A DNA stretch of 47,037 nt from Actinomycetota bacterium (lineage in GTDB: Bacteria; Actinomycetota; Acidimicrobiia; Acidimicrobiales; Ilumatobacteraceae). Both the position numbers and the translations under genes were made by a program. Below the pieces are notes generated by a model. It was not told where the DNA came from. It was given only the letters and a program-made list of their open reading frames with translations, and did no database searches. The stretch lies in NCBI GenBank assembly GCA_016213665.1, contig JACQZX010000010.1:1-47037 (forward strand), written 5' to 3'. Below, piece by piece: positions 8,875 to 16,995 of the stretch; within the stretch, counting starts at the first letter, position 1; each line of letters begins with the position of its first letter.

Positions 8875-10317
8875 AGGGATCGACACGGTGCGTGTCGGCG
8901 GCGCAACGTCGGCCGGGTACCAGACCTCGATCACATTGTCGACGTTAGCTACCAAGACACCACCGCTGAGCTGTACCCAGTGGGACTCGTCGCCGCAGCA
9001 ACCCTGGTAGTAGCCGTTGGGTGACCAACGTTGCGACGGGTCGGCGATCTCGCCGGTGCTGATGTCGATCAAAATACGCGAGCTGGTCCCACCGGTAGGA
9101 GTGATCGGCGTGATGAGGGCCAAGCCGTCAGCGATGGCGAGGACTCCGCCGTAATCGTCCCGCGTCCACAGCACACTGCCGGTGGCGGTGTCAACACCTG
9201 CCAGCGTCTGCTCGCACTCGAAGTCGACGAACGTGATGCAGCCCGCCATCACTGTCACGCCGTCTGATGTCGCATGGCGGAACCCCTCGCCGAAGATCAG
9301 CGGGAGATCAGTGACGCGCCACACCTCGGAGCCCGAGCGGCTGATTCCGGTAAGCCAGGAGACCCCATTGTCCTCCATCGACTCCCCGACTCGTATCGGG
9401 GGCATGCCGAATTCCGTCGGATCGTCGGTCCACGCACCGTTGATGTAAAGCATTGTCGGTGTCGCGATGCCGTGTTCGTAGGCCATCACGGCCACATCAT
9501 CCGCGTCGGTGAATCCGAATTGCACCTCGAATGGTTGCTGGCCGGCGACGCTCGCCGGGAACGCGATCGGTGTCGCCGTGAAGTCGGCGAAGTCGACGCG
9601 GATCAGGCGATCGCGGGCGATGTCGATTGCCGAATCTTGTGCAGGGCCGAACAACGCACTGCGGGCCGACCAGGCGAGCATCCAACCGTCGATTCCTTCG
9701 GCGTCAACACCCTGCTCGGCGAACAGCGCCGCCAACGAACCCACGGTCGCTCCGGTCGCGAGATCGATTATTCGCCAATCGGGCACGACCTCGCTGACGC
9801 TCAGCTGCGGGACGTAGAAGAGCAGCAGTGCCTTGGTCGCCGTCGCTGACGGAGCGACGAACATCTTGAAGCCATCCGCGAAGCATCGGGTCCAGCGTGT
9901 ATCTCCGTCGGCGTCGATTGCGGTGAGCAGTGAGCCTTCGCCCGTCGTCGGGTTTGCTGACAGCAGAATTCCGCCGGGAATGCGCGCCGTGCTGACCATG
10001 ACCGATTGCGGGTCCGGCGCGGCGGGCGATTCCCCCAGACGCAACGTCAGCTGCAGCGATGGTTTCGCGCTCAACAATCCGAATGTGTCGAGCGCCCCTT
10101 CGTCCTCGAATTCGAATGAAGGGCCGGTCGCCGACTCATCGACGCACGCTGTCCGGATGGGTTCCAGAGTTGTCGGCGGACCGGTGGTAACCGGTGCGGT
10201 CGTGCTGGAGGTGGCGAGTGAGGGTGCCGATGTGGAGGGCGTCGTCGTGGTCGTGGTCGTGTCGCCGCACGCGGCAGCCGCGAATGCGAGGGCGACGACC
10301 CACGTACTCGACCGCAT
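8872..10317 (-). CDS. Thr-rich lipoprotein with PQQ-like beta-propeller repeats
   Basis: 481-aa predicted lipoprotein. The signal peptide ends at AAAAC, followed by a Thr/Ser/Pro linker of about 35 residues typical of acidimicrobial secreted proteins. The rest resembles a beta-propeller of the PQQ/quinoprotein-like type: blades end in patterns such as LLTAIDADGDTRWTR and LAGVDTATGSVLWTRDDYGG. It has no recognisable catalytic motif, and such domains often act as scaffolds or binding modules. It is the most upstream gene of the minus-strand run that continues with the FNT channel, 10 nt away. Function unknown. Confidence 0.72.
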   Translation of the reverse strand: MRSSTWVVALAFAAAACGDTTTTTTTPSTSAPSLATSSTTAPVTTGPPTTLEPIRTACVDESATGPSFEFEDEGALDTFGLLSAKPSLQLTLRLGESPAAPDPQSVMVSTARIPGGILLSANPTTGEGSLLTAIDADGDTRWTRCFADGFKMFVAPSATATKALLLFYVPQLSVSEVVPDWRIIDLATGATVGSLAALFAEQGVDAEGIDGWMLAWSARSALFGPAQDSAIDIARDRLIRVDFADFTATPIAFPASVAGQQPFEVQFGFTDADDVAVMAYEHGIATPTMLYINGAWTDDPTEFGMPPIRVGESMEDNGVSWLTGISRSGSEVWRVTDLPLIFGEGFRHATSDGVTVMAGCITFVDFECEQTLAGVDTATGSVLWTRDDYGGVLAIADGLALITPITPTGGTSSRILIDISTGEIADPSQRWSPNGYYQGCCGDESHWVQLSGGVLVANVDNVIEVWYPADVAPPTRTVSIP

Positions 10318-10387
10318 AACCGCACGATCTCACCTCGGCTGACCCGCCGGTAGGGCCATTCGACCCGGCGACACCGCGAGCGATTCG

Positions 10388-11701
10388 CTAGGCGGTTATG
10401 CGGTCGAGTACGACTGCGGGTGCCGCTTTCGGGCGGCCACCGATGCGATACGCCGTTTGGAGCAGCTCGGTCGCAATAGCGAGCTGCGCATCCGTTCGAG
10501 CGTGCACGATGGCCAACGGTCGATCCGCGCCGACGGCATCGCCGAGTCCGGCGAGCGATGTCAGCCCGACGGCATGATCGACCGGGTCTTGCGGACGAGT
10601 ACGCCCGCCACCCAGCGCGACCACGACCATGCCCACCGCCCGCGTGTCGATGCCGGTAACTGTGCCCGGTTTCGGCGACGTAATGGCAACCCGCAGCGGT
10701 GCCTGCTCCATGTGCCTCCACGGCTGGTCGATGAAGCCTGTCGGGCCACCGAGACCAGCGACCATCTTGTCGAACTTCTCTGCCGCTGCGCCGGAATCCA
10801 ACACAGCCTGCAACTGAGCGCGCGCCGCCGCCTTGGTGGGCGCCAGCTTGCCCAGTAGCAGCATCTCCATGCACAGTGCGATCACAACCTCTTGCATCCG
10901 CGGCTCCCGACGTACACCCGTCAGAAAGTCGATCGCGTAGGCCACCTCGACGGCGTTACCCGCCGCGTCGGCGAGTGGGCGATCCATGTCGGTGATCAGC
11001 GCGGTAGTGGGAAGCCCCGCCCCGGTAGCGACCTTGGCAATGCTGCGTGCCAACTCGCGCGCTTTGGGCAAGGTCGGCATGAACGCGCCGTTACCGCACT
11101 TGACATCCATCGCCAGTCCCTGCAAACCGGCGGCGAGCTTCTTCGACAGAATCGAAGCGGTGATCAGACCGATGCTTTCGACCGTCGCGGTCACATCACG
11201 AATGCCGTACAGACGCTTGTCGGCGGGCGCAAGATCGGGCGTCTGGCCGATCACCGCACAGCCGACGTCGCGGACCACGGTGCGGAACAGGTCCATCGTC
11301 GGCGAGGCGAGATAACCGGGAATCGACTCGAACTTGTCGTACGTACCGCCGGTGTGGCCGAGTCCGCGCCCCGAGATCATCGGTACGTACCCTCCGCACG
11401 CTGCGATCATCGGTGCCAACATCAGGCTGACGGTGTCGCCGACGCCGCCGGTGGAGTGTTTGTCGACCACCGGGCCATCCATGTCGTCCCACCGCAACAC
11501 GGTGCCGCTGTCGCGCATCGCCTTGGTGAGCGCTACCCGTTCGCCGATGTTCATGTCGTTGAAGTAGACGGCCATCGCAAACGCCGCCGCTTGACCCTCG
11601 GTCACGCTGCCGTTGGTGAGCCCGGCGATGAAGCCAGCGATGGCGTCGTCGGAGAGAGTCTCGCCGTCGCGTTTTGCACGAATGACCTCTTGGGGAATCA
11701 T
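10388..11701 (-). CDS. deoA: Thymidine/pyrimidine-nucleoside phosphorylase
   Basis: 437-aa phosphorylase that converts thymidine or deoxyuridine plus phosphate to the base and 2-deoxyribose 1-phosphate. The phosphate-binding signature KHSTGGVGD (residues 81-89), the conserved SGRGLGHTGGTYDKFESIPG and the MDVKCGNGAFM segment identify the family, and the length is typical. It is transcribed divergently from deoC across a 130-nt region. Its product can enter the pathway completed by the DeoC aldolase after phosphopentomutase, which is not in the window. Confidence 0.95.
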   Translation of the reverse strand: MIPQEVIRAKRDGETLSDDAIAGFIAGLTNGSVTEGQAAAFAMAVYFNDMNIGERVALTKAMRDSGTVLRWDDMDGPVVDKHSTGGVGDTVSLMLAPMIAACGGYVPMISGRGLGHTGGTYDKFESIPGYLASPTMDLFRTVVRDVGCAVIGQTPDLAPADKRLYGIRDVTATVESIGLITASILSKKLAAGLQGLAMDVKCGNGAFMPTLPKARELARSIAKVATGAGLPTTALITDMDRPLADAAGNAVEVAYAIDFLTGVRREPRMQEVVIALCMEMLLLGKLAPTKAAARAQLQAVLDSGAAAEKFDKMVAGLGGPTGFIDQPWRHMEQAPLRVAITSPKPGTVTGIDTRAVGMVVVALGGGRTRPQDPVDHAVGLTSLAGLGDAVGADRPLAIVHARTDAQLAIATELLQTAYRIGGRPKAAPAVVLDRITA

Positions 11702-11818
11702 CAGTACGCCGTCGTTTCGGGCCGGTTGTCCACGCCTTCAAAGCTAGTGCTGTCGCGCCAAAGCAGCGCTCTCGCGGCGGCCGCGGAAGTGAATGGTGAC
11801 ACCGTCGCCACGACCGGG

Positions 11819-11824
11819 CAGACT
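11819..11824 (+). promoter_or_regulatory. Possible -10 box CAGACT for leaderless deoC
   Basis: CAGACT resembles TAnnnT and ends 7 nt before the GTG at 11832. It favours that start over the upstream ATG at 11793 and predicts a leaderless deoC-ALDH transcript. Confidence 0.35.
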
Positions 11825-11831
11825 TGACGAA

Positions 11832-12782
11832 GTGAGCACAGAAGTCGCAACACCGTCGGCGTCGTCCGTCTTTGCCCCGCGATCTCGCAGCGGAGTCGCG
11901 CTACGGGTAACGCCGGTTGACGAAGTTGGCCTGGAGGCGCGTGCAAAGACCTTCACAACGCGCTCAATCAAGACCACGTCGAAGCGAGCCGCCATTCACC
12001 TGGCCATCTCGTGCATCGACCTGACCACGCTGGAAGGAATGGACACGCCGGGCAAAGTGGCTGCACTCTGTCGCAAGGCCGTGCGACCCGACCCGACGGA
12101 TGCGGCCATTCCACCAGTGGCGGCCGTGTGCGTATATCCCCAGATGGTCCCGGTCGCCGTCAAGTACACCGCCGGCACCCCGGTCGGCGTCGCCAGCGTG
12201 GCCGGAGCGTTCCCGAGCGGCCAGTCCTCACTTTCGGTGCGCATCGCGGACATCGAACAAGCCGTCGCCGACGGAGCGAGCGAGATCGACATCGTGATCA
12301 GCCGCGGTGCGTTTCTGTCCGGCGACTACCACTACGTGTTCAACGAGATCGAAGCACAGAAGGCCGCCTGCGGGCGGGCGCACCTGAAGGTGATCCTCGA
12401 AACCGGCGAGCTCGGTTCCTTCGATCAGATCAGGAAGGCATCGATGCTGGCGATGGCGGCGGGAGCCGACTTCATCAAAACCAGCACGGGCAAAGTGGCC
12501 AACAACTCATCTATGCCGGTGGCGTTGTGCATGGCCGAGGCCATTCGCGACTATGCCGAGCAGACCGGCGAGGTGGTCGGGCTCAAGGTGGCCGGTGGCA
12601 TTCGAACGGCAAAACAGGCTTGGCACTATCTTGTTCTGATCGGAGAAACCCTCGGCGCCGATTGGCTGACACCAAACCGCTTCCGCATCGGGGCTTCGAG
12701 TTTGCTCAACGATCTACTCTTGCAACTTCAGAAGCTCGACACCGGCCGCTATTCCGGCCCCAACTACGTGAGCGTGGACTGA
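11832..12782 (+). CDS. deoC: Deoxyribose-phosphate aldolase
   Basis: 316-aa class I aldolase splitting 2-deoxyribose 5-phosphate to glyceraldehyde 3-phosphate and acetaldehyde. The Schiff-base Lys lies in DFIKTSTGK and the second active-site Lys in VGLKVAGGIRT. The protein has an N-terminal extension and resembles the longer (about 300-aa, eukaryotic-like) DERA forms rather than the 220-260-aa bacterial type. GTG 11832 is chosen because a -10-like box lies 7 nt upstream; residues from the ATG at 11793 look non-coding. The next gene begins 2 nt after the stop and encodes an aldehyde dehydrogenase, which could oxidise the acetaldehyde. Confidence 0.95.
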   Translation: MSTEVATPSASSVFAPRSRSGVALRVTPVDEVGLEARAKTFTTRSIKTTSKRAAIHLAISCIDLTTLEGMDTPGKVAALCRKAVRPDPTDAAIPPVAAVCVYPQMVPVAVKYTAGTPVGVASVAGAFPSGQSSLSVRIADIEQAVADGASEIDIVISRGAFLSGDYHYVFNEIEAQKAACGRAHLKVILETGELGSFDQIRKASMLAMAAGADFIKTSTGKVANNSSMPVALCMAEAIRDYAEQTGEVVGLKVAGGIRTAKQAWHYLVLIGETLGADWLTPNRFRIGASSLLNDLLLQLQKLDTGRYSGPNYVSVD

Positions 12783-12784
12783 GC

Positions 12785-14311
12785 ATGGCCGACGAAATCG
12801 AACCCACCGTCGAGTCGAGTTCGTTGTCGTTCAGCCCCAAGTTCAACCTCGACTACGCACCAGCGCTCGAGTCGACATCGATTGTCTCGATAGACCCCGA
12901 GTATGGGCTCTTCATCGGTGGGCAATTTGTCGAACCACAAAGCGGCGAGTCTTTCACAACCGTTTCGCCCTCCACAGAGGAGCCACTTGCTCGCATTGCC
13001 GCGGCGTCGGCGCTCGACGTCGACCGCGCGGTCAAGGCGGCTCGGCGCGCGCACACCAAGGTATGGGGCCCGATGTCAGGTCGTGATCGGGCAAAATATC
13101 TGTTTCGAATCGCCCGTCAACTTCAAGAACGAGCCCGCGAGTTTGCCGTGCTCGAAACGATCGACGGCGGTAAGCCGATCAGGGAGAGCCGCGACGTCGA
13201 CGTCCCGCTCGCCGCGGCACACTTCTTCTACCACGCCGGCTGGGCCGACAAGCTCGAATACGCGTTCCCCGGTCGGCGGATCGCGCCGCGGGGCGTCGTC
13301 GGCCAGATCATCCCATGGAACTTCCCGCTGTTGATGTTGGCGTGGAAGGTCGCGCCGGCGCTGGCGACCGGCAACACGGTCGTTCTCAAACCGGCGGAGA
13401 CGACGCCGCTCACCGCGTTGTTGTTCGCGAAGCTGCTCCAAGACATCGAGCTTCCGCCGGGTGTCGTCAACATCGTCACCGGTGCGGGTGCAACGGGTTC
13501 GGCTCTTGTCGAGCACGGCGATGTCGACAAACTCGCGTTTACCGGTTCGACCTCGGTCGGCAAACAGATCCAGCGCTCGGCTGCTGCGCGCCGGGTGCCA
13601 CTCACGCTCGAGCTGGGTGGCAAGGCGGCCCACATAGTGTTCGAGGACGCAGCCCTCGACCAGGCAGTCGAGGGTGTCATCAACGGCATCTACTTCAACC
13701 AGGGTCACGTCTGTTGCGCCGGCTCGCGACTGCTCGTCCAAGAGTCGATCGCTGACTCATTCGTCGACCGTCTCAAGCAGCGGCTTTCGACGGTGCGGGT
13801 GGGCGACCCGCTCGACAAGAACACCGACGTTGGGGCGATCAACTCTGCCGAGCAGCTCGGTCGTATCACCGAATTGGTCGCGGCAGGAATCAGCGAGGGG
13901 GCCGACTGCTATCAACCGCAGTGTTCATTGCCAGATCGCGGCTACTGGTTCCGGCCGACGATCTTCACCAATGTCCAACAAAGCCATCGCATCGCCCGCG
14001 AAGAGATCTTCGGGCCGGTCCTGTCGGTGCTCACGTTCCGTACACCCGAAGAAGCCGTGGCGAAGGCCAACGACACTCAGTACGGCCTGTCGGCGGGGAT
14101 CTGGACCGAGAAGGGTTCCAAGATCTTGTGGATGGCCGACCACCTCGATGCCGGCGTCGTTTGGGCCAACACGTTCAACCAGTTCGACCCCGCGAGCCCG
14201 TTCGGTGGTTACAAGGAGAGCGGGTTCGGCCGTGAAGGTGGACTCCAGGGCCTATCGCCGTACGTGTCGCTGTCGTCCAACGAACTGTCGTCGTCGACGG
14301 GAGGCTCGTGA
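12785..14311 (+). CDS. Aldehyde dehydrogenase (catalytically complete)
   Basis: 508-aa NAD(P)-dependent aldehyde dehydrogenase. Visible motifs are PWNFPLLMLAWKVAPALATGNTVVLKPAE (cofactor site), FTGSTSVGKQI, ELGGKAAHIVF with the general-base Glu, GHVCCAGSRL with the catalytic Cys, and EEIFGPV. It starts 2 nt after deoC and ends at a TGATG junction with the next gene. Position suggests it oxidises acetaldehyde made by DeoC. With the half-length ALDH that follows, the pair has the domain layout of the two-domain ALDH16 family, but split in two genes. Confidence 0.93.
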   Translation: MADEIEPTVESSSLSFSPKFNLDYAPALESTSIVSIDPEYGLFIGGQFVEPQSGESFTTVSPSTEEPLARIAAASALDVDRAVKAARRAHTKVWGPMSGRDRAKYLFRIARQLQERAREFAVLETIDGGKPIRESRDVDVPLAAAHFFYHAGWADKLEYAFPGRRIAPRGVVGQIIPWNFPLLMLAWKVAPALATGNTVVLKPAETTPLTALLFAKLLQDIELPPGVVNIVTGAGATGSALVEHGDVDKLAFTGSTSVGKQIQRSAAARRVPLTLELGGKAAHIVFEDAALDQAVEGVINGIYFNQGHVCCAGSRLLVQESIADSFVDRLKQRLSTVRVGDPLDKNTDVGAINSAEQLGRITELVAAGISEGADCYQPQCSLPDRGYWFRPTIFTNVQQSHRIAREEIFGPVLSVLTFRTPEEAVAKANDTQYGLSAGIWTEKGSKILWMADHLDAGVVWANTFNQFDPASPFGGYKESGFGREGGLQGLSPYVSLSSNELSSSTGGS

Positions 14312-15156
14312 TGGCCGAGCGCCTCGACGTGCAGAAGACGTACAAGCTGTTCATCGGTGGCGCGTTCCCGCGGTCCGAATCCGGTCGAACGTTCGCGTTG
14401 GTCGGAACCGATGGTTCCCTCATCGCCAACGTCGCGCAGGCATCGCGTAAAGACTTGCGCGACGCTGTCGTCGCGGCGCGATCGGCGCAGGCGGGGTGGG
14501 CCGCGCGCACCGCCTACAACCGCGGCCAAATTCTCTACCGGGTCGCTGAAGTGATGGAAGGTCGCCGCACTCAGTTTGTCGAGGAGTTGCGTCGTTGTGG
14601 AGTCGAAGCCAGCGCGGCCCGGCAGGAAGTTGAGCGGGCCATCGATCGCTGGGTGTGGTACGCGGGTTGGTGCGACAAGTTCCATCACCTCGCCGGCACG
14701 GTGAACTCGGTGGCCGGGCCATACTTCAACTTCACGATGCCCGAGCCCACCGGTGTGGTCGGGATCTTGACACCCGATGCTCCGGGGTTACTCGGGCTCG
14801 TTTCGCGACTTGCGCCGGCGCTCGTGAGCGGCAACACCGCCGTTGTGTTGACGGGCCAGGCGTCACCGTTGACGGCGGTCAGCATGGCCGAAGTCGTCGC
14901 CACCTCCGACGTGCCGGGGGGCGTCGTGAACATCCTCACCGGCGAAACGCACGACTTGTTGCCATGGCTGCTCGGGCATCGCGACGTCAACGCAGTCGAC
15001 CTCACCGGCGCCTCGCCCGACCTGGAGGCTTCGGTTGTCGCGGAGGCCGCCGAGAATGTCAAACGGCTGATACGGGGCGAACCCGACGACCAAAGCCCAT
15101 ATGTCATCGCCGACTTCTGCGAGATGAAGACCGTCTGGCACCCAGTTGGGCGCTGA
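14311..15156 (+). CDS. Half-length, non-catalytic aldehyde dehydrogenase paralogue
   Basis: 281-aa protein matching only the N-terminal cofactor-fold part of aldehyde dehydrogenases. It begins like a full ALDH (YKLFIGGAFPRSESGRTF) and has a diverged GVVGILTPDAPGLLGL where active enzymes read WNFP. It ends before any ELGGK or catalytic-Cys segment. A GGAGG ribosome-binding site (14300-14304) and the TGATG overlap with the preceding gene show that it is deliberately translated, not debris: there is no leftover C-terminal half downstream. It probably acts as a structural partner of the active ALDH, as the inactive C-terminal domain does in ALDH16 enzymes (inference). Confidence 0.85.
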   Translation: MAERLDVQKTYKLFIGGAFPRSESGRTFALVGTDGSLIANVAQASRKDLRDAVVAARSAQAGWAARTAYNRGQILYRVAEVMEGRRTQFVEELRRCGVEASAARQEVERAIDRWVWYAGWCDKFHHLAGTVNSVAGPYFNFTMPEPTGVVGILTPDAPGLLGLVSRLAPALVSGNTAVVLTGQASPLTAVSMAEVVATSDVPGGVVNILTGETHDLLPWLLGHRDVNAVDLTGASPDLEASVVAEAAENVKRLIRGEPDDQSPYVIADFCEMKTVWHPVGR

Positions 15157-15165
15157 CGTAAGACG

Positions 15166-15876
15166 ATGACAGAACTGCTGTATCTACGCGACGCCTACCT
15201 CACTGAGTTCGAGGCGCGAGTCACAGATGCGCGCGAGAACGCGGTAGCGCTCGACTGCACCGCGTTCTACCCGACCGGAGGTGGCCAGGCGCACGACACG
15301 GGAGTGCTCGCCGGGCTGCGCGTCATCGACGTGCGCAAGGAAGGGTCAGATGTGTGGCACACGCTCGATGCGGCGGAAGCGTCGCTTCCTGCAGTCGGGT
15401 CGACCGTCTCGGGCGTAGTCGATTGGGAACGTCGGCATCAGTTGATGCGCACGCACACTGCGTTGCACGTGCTGTGCGGAGTGATCTGGAACGAGTGGAG
15501 AGTTCCTGTAACCGGTGGCAACATGGAGCCGCTCTCGGCGCGCATGGACTTCGAGTTCGATCCGGTGCCCGATGGTTTCGGGCCACGAATTGAGGAGCTC
15601 GTCAATACGGAACTCGCCGCCGACCGCGCGATCGACGTGCGCTTCCTTCCGCGCAACGCTGCCGTTCAGGACGAAGACCTCATCCGCACCAAGGTGAACA
15701 TGATCCCCGAGGGCGTCACCGAGATCCGTGTCGTCGACATCGTCGGCCTCGACAAACAGGCCGATGGTGGCACTCACGTACGGTCTACTGCCGAAGTCGG
15801 TCGCATTCGGGTCACGAAGCTGGAGAACAAGGGCAAAGGCAACAAACGCGTCCGATTGGAGATCGTCGACGCCTGA
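15166..15876 (+). CDS. Alanyl-tRNA editing protein, AlaX family
   Basis: 236-aa trans-editing protein that hydrolyses mischarged Ser- or Gly-tRNA(Ala). It consists of the short N-terminal beta domain seen in AlaRS (FYPTGGGQAHDTG) and the editing domain with the zinc-binding pair His97-x3-His101 (HTALH). The second zinc motif, Cys-x3-His in AlaRS (CGGTH), reads DGGTH here (Asp200, His204), so a Cys ligand is replaced by Asp. It starts 9 nt after the short ALDH gene and may be cotranscribed with it. Confidence 0.87.
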   Translation: MTELLYLRDAYLTEFEARVTDARENAVALDCTAFYPTGGGQAHDTGVLAGLRVIDVRKEGSDVWHTLDAAEASLPAVGSTVSGVVDWERRHQLMRTHTALHVLCGVIWNEWRVPVTGGNMEPLSARMDFEFDPVPDGFGPRIEELVNTELAADRAIDVRFLPRNAAVQDEDLIRTKVNMIPEGVTEIRVVDIVGLDKQADGGTHVRSTAEVGRIRVTKLENKGKGNKRVRLEIVDA

Positions 15877-15976
15877 GCAACTGCAGTGTCGGTGGTCTCC
15901 TCGAAATGGCTTGTGGATCTCTACTCGTTTCGCGGAGACTGGACTAATCACCACATCAGCATCGTCGCCGAGGGGC

Positions 15977-16946
15977 AACACACAAGACGTCTACTTCCCA
16001 CGAGCGTTTGCTGATGAGATGCCGACCATCGTCTCCGGGCATGGAGCGGTACTGGTCGATGACCGCGGACGAGAACTCATTGACGCGTGTTCAGGCCCAT
16101 TCCTCGCGGCGCTAGGGCAGGGCAATGAGCGCGTCCTCACGGCGATGGTCGAGCAGGGACGGCGCCTGACTTACACCTATTCGCACTGGCGCGTGGCGAA
16201 GTCGACCGCACTCGAGTGATCACGCTGATGCCGGCCTATCACGGAGCCACCGTTGCCACGCTGGGATTCAATGGGGACGACACTGCAACCTCGAACTGGG
16301 GCGCCATGACGGTAGAAGCCGAGCGCATCCCGGCGCCGCTGACGTTCCGGGCACCGAGCGCGGAGCACGCAACAGAGAGCAGCCTTGCCGCCCTTCACGA
16401 CACGCTCTGTCGGGTCGGGCCTGAACGCGTGCTGGCAATCCTCGTCGAACCGATTGGTGGACAATCGAGTGGTGTCAACGTCCCTCACAGCGTTCCGCAC
16501 CGGAGCGGTGTTGGCCGCACACCACGATGAGGCTGCCCGACCGGACCTTGTCACGTTGGCCAAAGGGCTCGGCGCAGGATATGCCCCACTCGGCGCAGTC
16601 TTGACTTCGGCGGAGTTCGCGGAAGAGCTGGCGACGACGACATCCCATCATCGGTGATGTGCGCGGACGTGGGTTGCTTCAGGCCATCGAGCTTGTCGCC
16701 GATCCGCTGACCGCCGCACGATTCCCCGCGCATATCGATCCGGCGCAGCAGATCGCCCGGGTTGCGCTTGATCACGGCTTGTTGCTCTATGCCCGGCGAC
16801 AGAACGGCGGCCGATTCGGCGACTGGCTGCTGCTGAGCCCTCCGCTCACCATCGATCCCAGCGTGATTGACGCCATCATCGAGCGCCTCGACTCCGTTCT
16901 GCTCGCGACCGAGTCATTGCTCGTCGGTCAAACCGCGAGACGGTGA
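15977..16946 (+). pseudogene. Decayed class-III aminotransferase
   Basis: Four fragments of one PLP-dependent class-III (ornithine/diaminobutyrate-type) aminotransferase lie in order but in changing frames. Fragment 1 (about 15977-16205) has the N-terminal GHGAVLVDDRGRELIDACSG; fragment 2 (16210-16500) has MPAYHGATVATLGFNG and LVEPIGGQSSGVNVP; fragment 3 (about 16497-16650) has RTGAVLAAHH and LVTLAKGLGAGYAPLGAV; fragment 4 (about 16650-16946) has GDVRGRGLLQAIELV to the C-terminus. The joints skip the cofactor GSEA segment, the LLIxDEV Asp segment and the region after the PLP Lys, so internal deletions as well as frameshifts have occurred. It cannot make an active enzyme. Confidence 0.88.
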
Positions 16947-16983
16947 TGTCTGAATTCCGCTAGTGAACCGCCCGCGCGGCGGC

Positions 16984-16989
16984 CACAAT
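16984..16989 (+). promoter_or_regulatory. Possible -10 box CACAAT for leaderless ada-alkA
   Basis: CACAAT ends 6 nt before the GTG at 16996. This decides the start: from 16996 the protein begins MLPLDDDQCYRA, as other Ada proteins do, while the upstream GTG at 16963 adds residues with no family match. Confidence 0.4.
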
Positions 16990-16995
16990 GGTGAC

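Noticed and set aside
6919-10317. One six-gene operon from the PQQ-like lipoprotein to the CocE-type hydrolase
   Set aside because: Spacing is tight, but -10 boxes before FNT, FrhB and possibly CocE point to several transcription units; kept only as a neighbourhood.
12011-12784. Upstream extension of the aldehyde dehydrogenase frame
   Set aside because: It runs through deoC out of frame; the ALDH family N-terminus matches from 12785.
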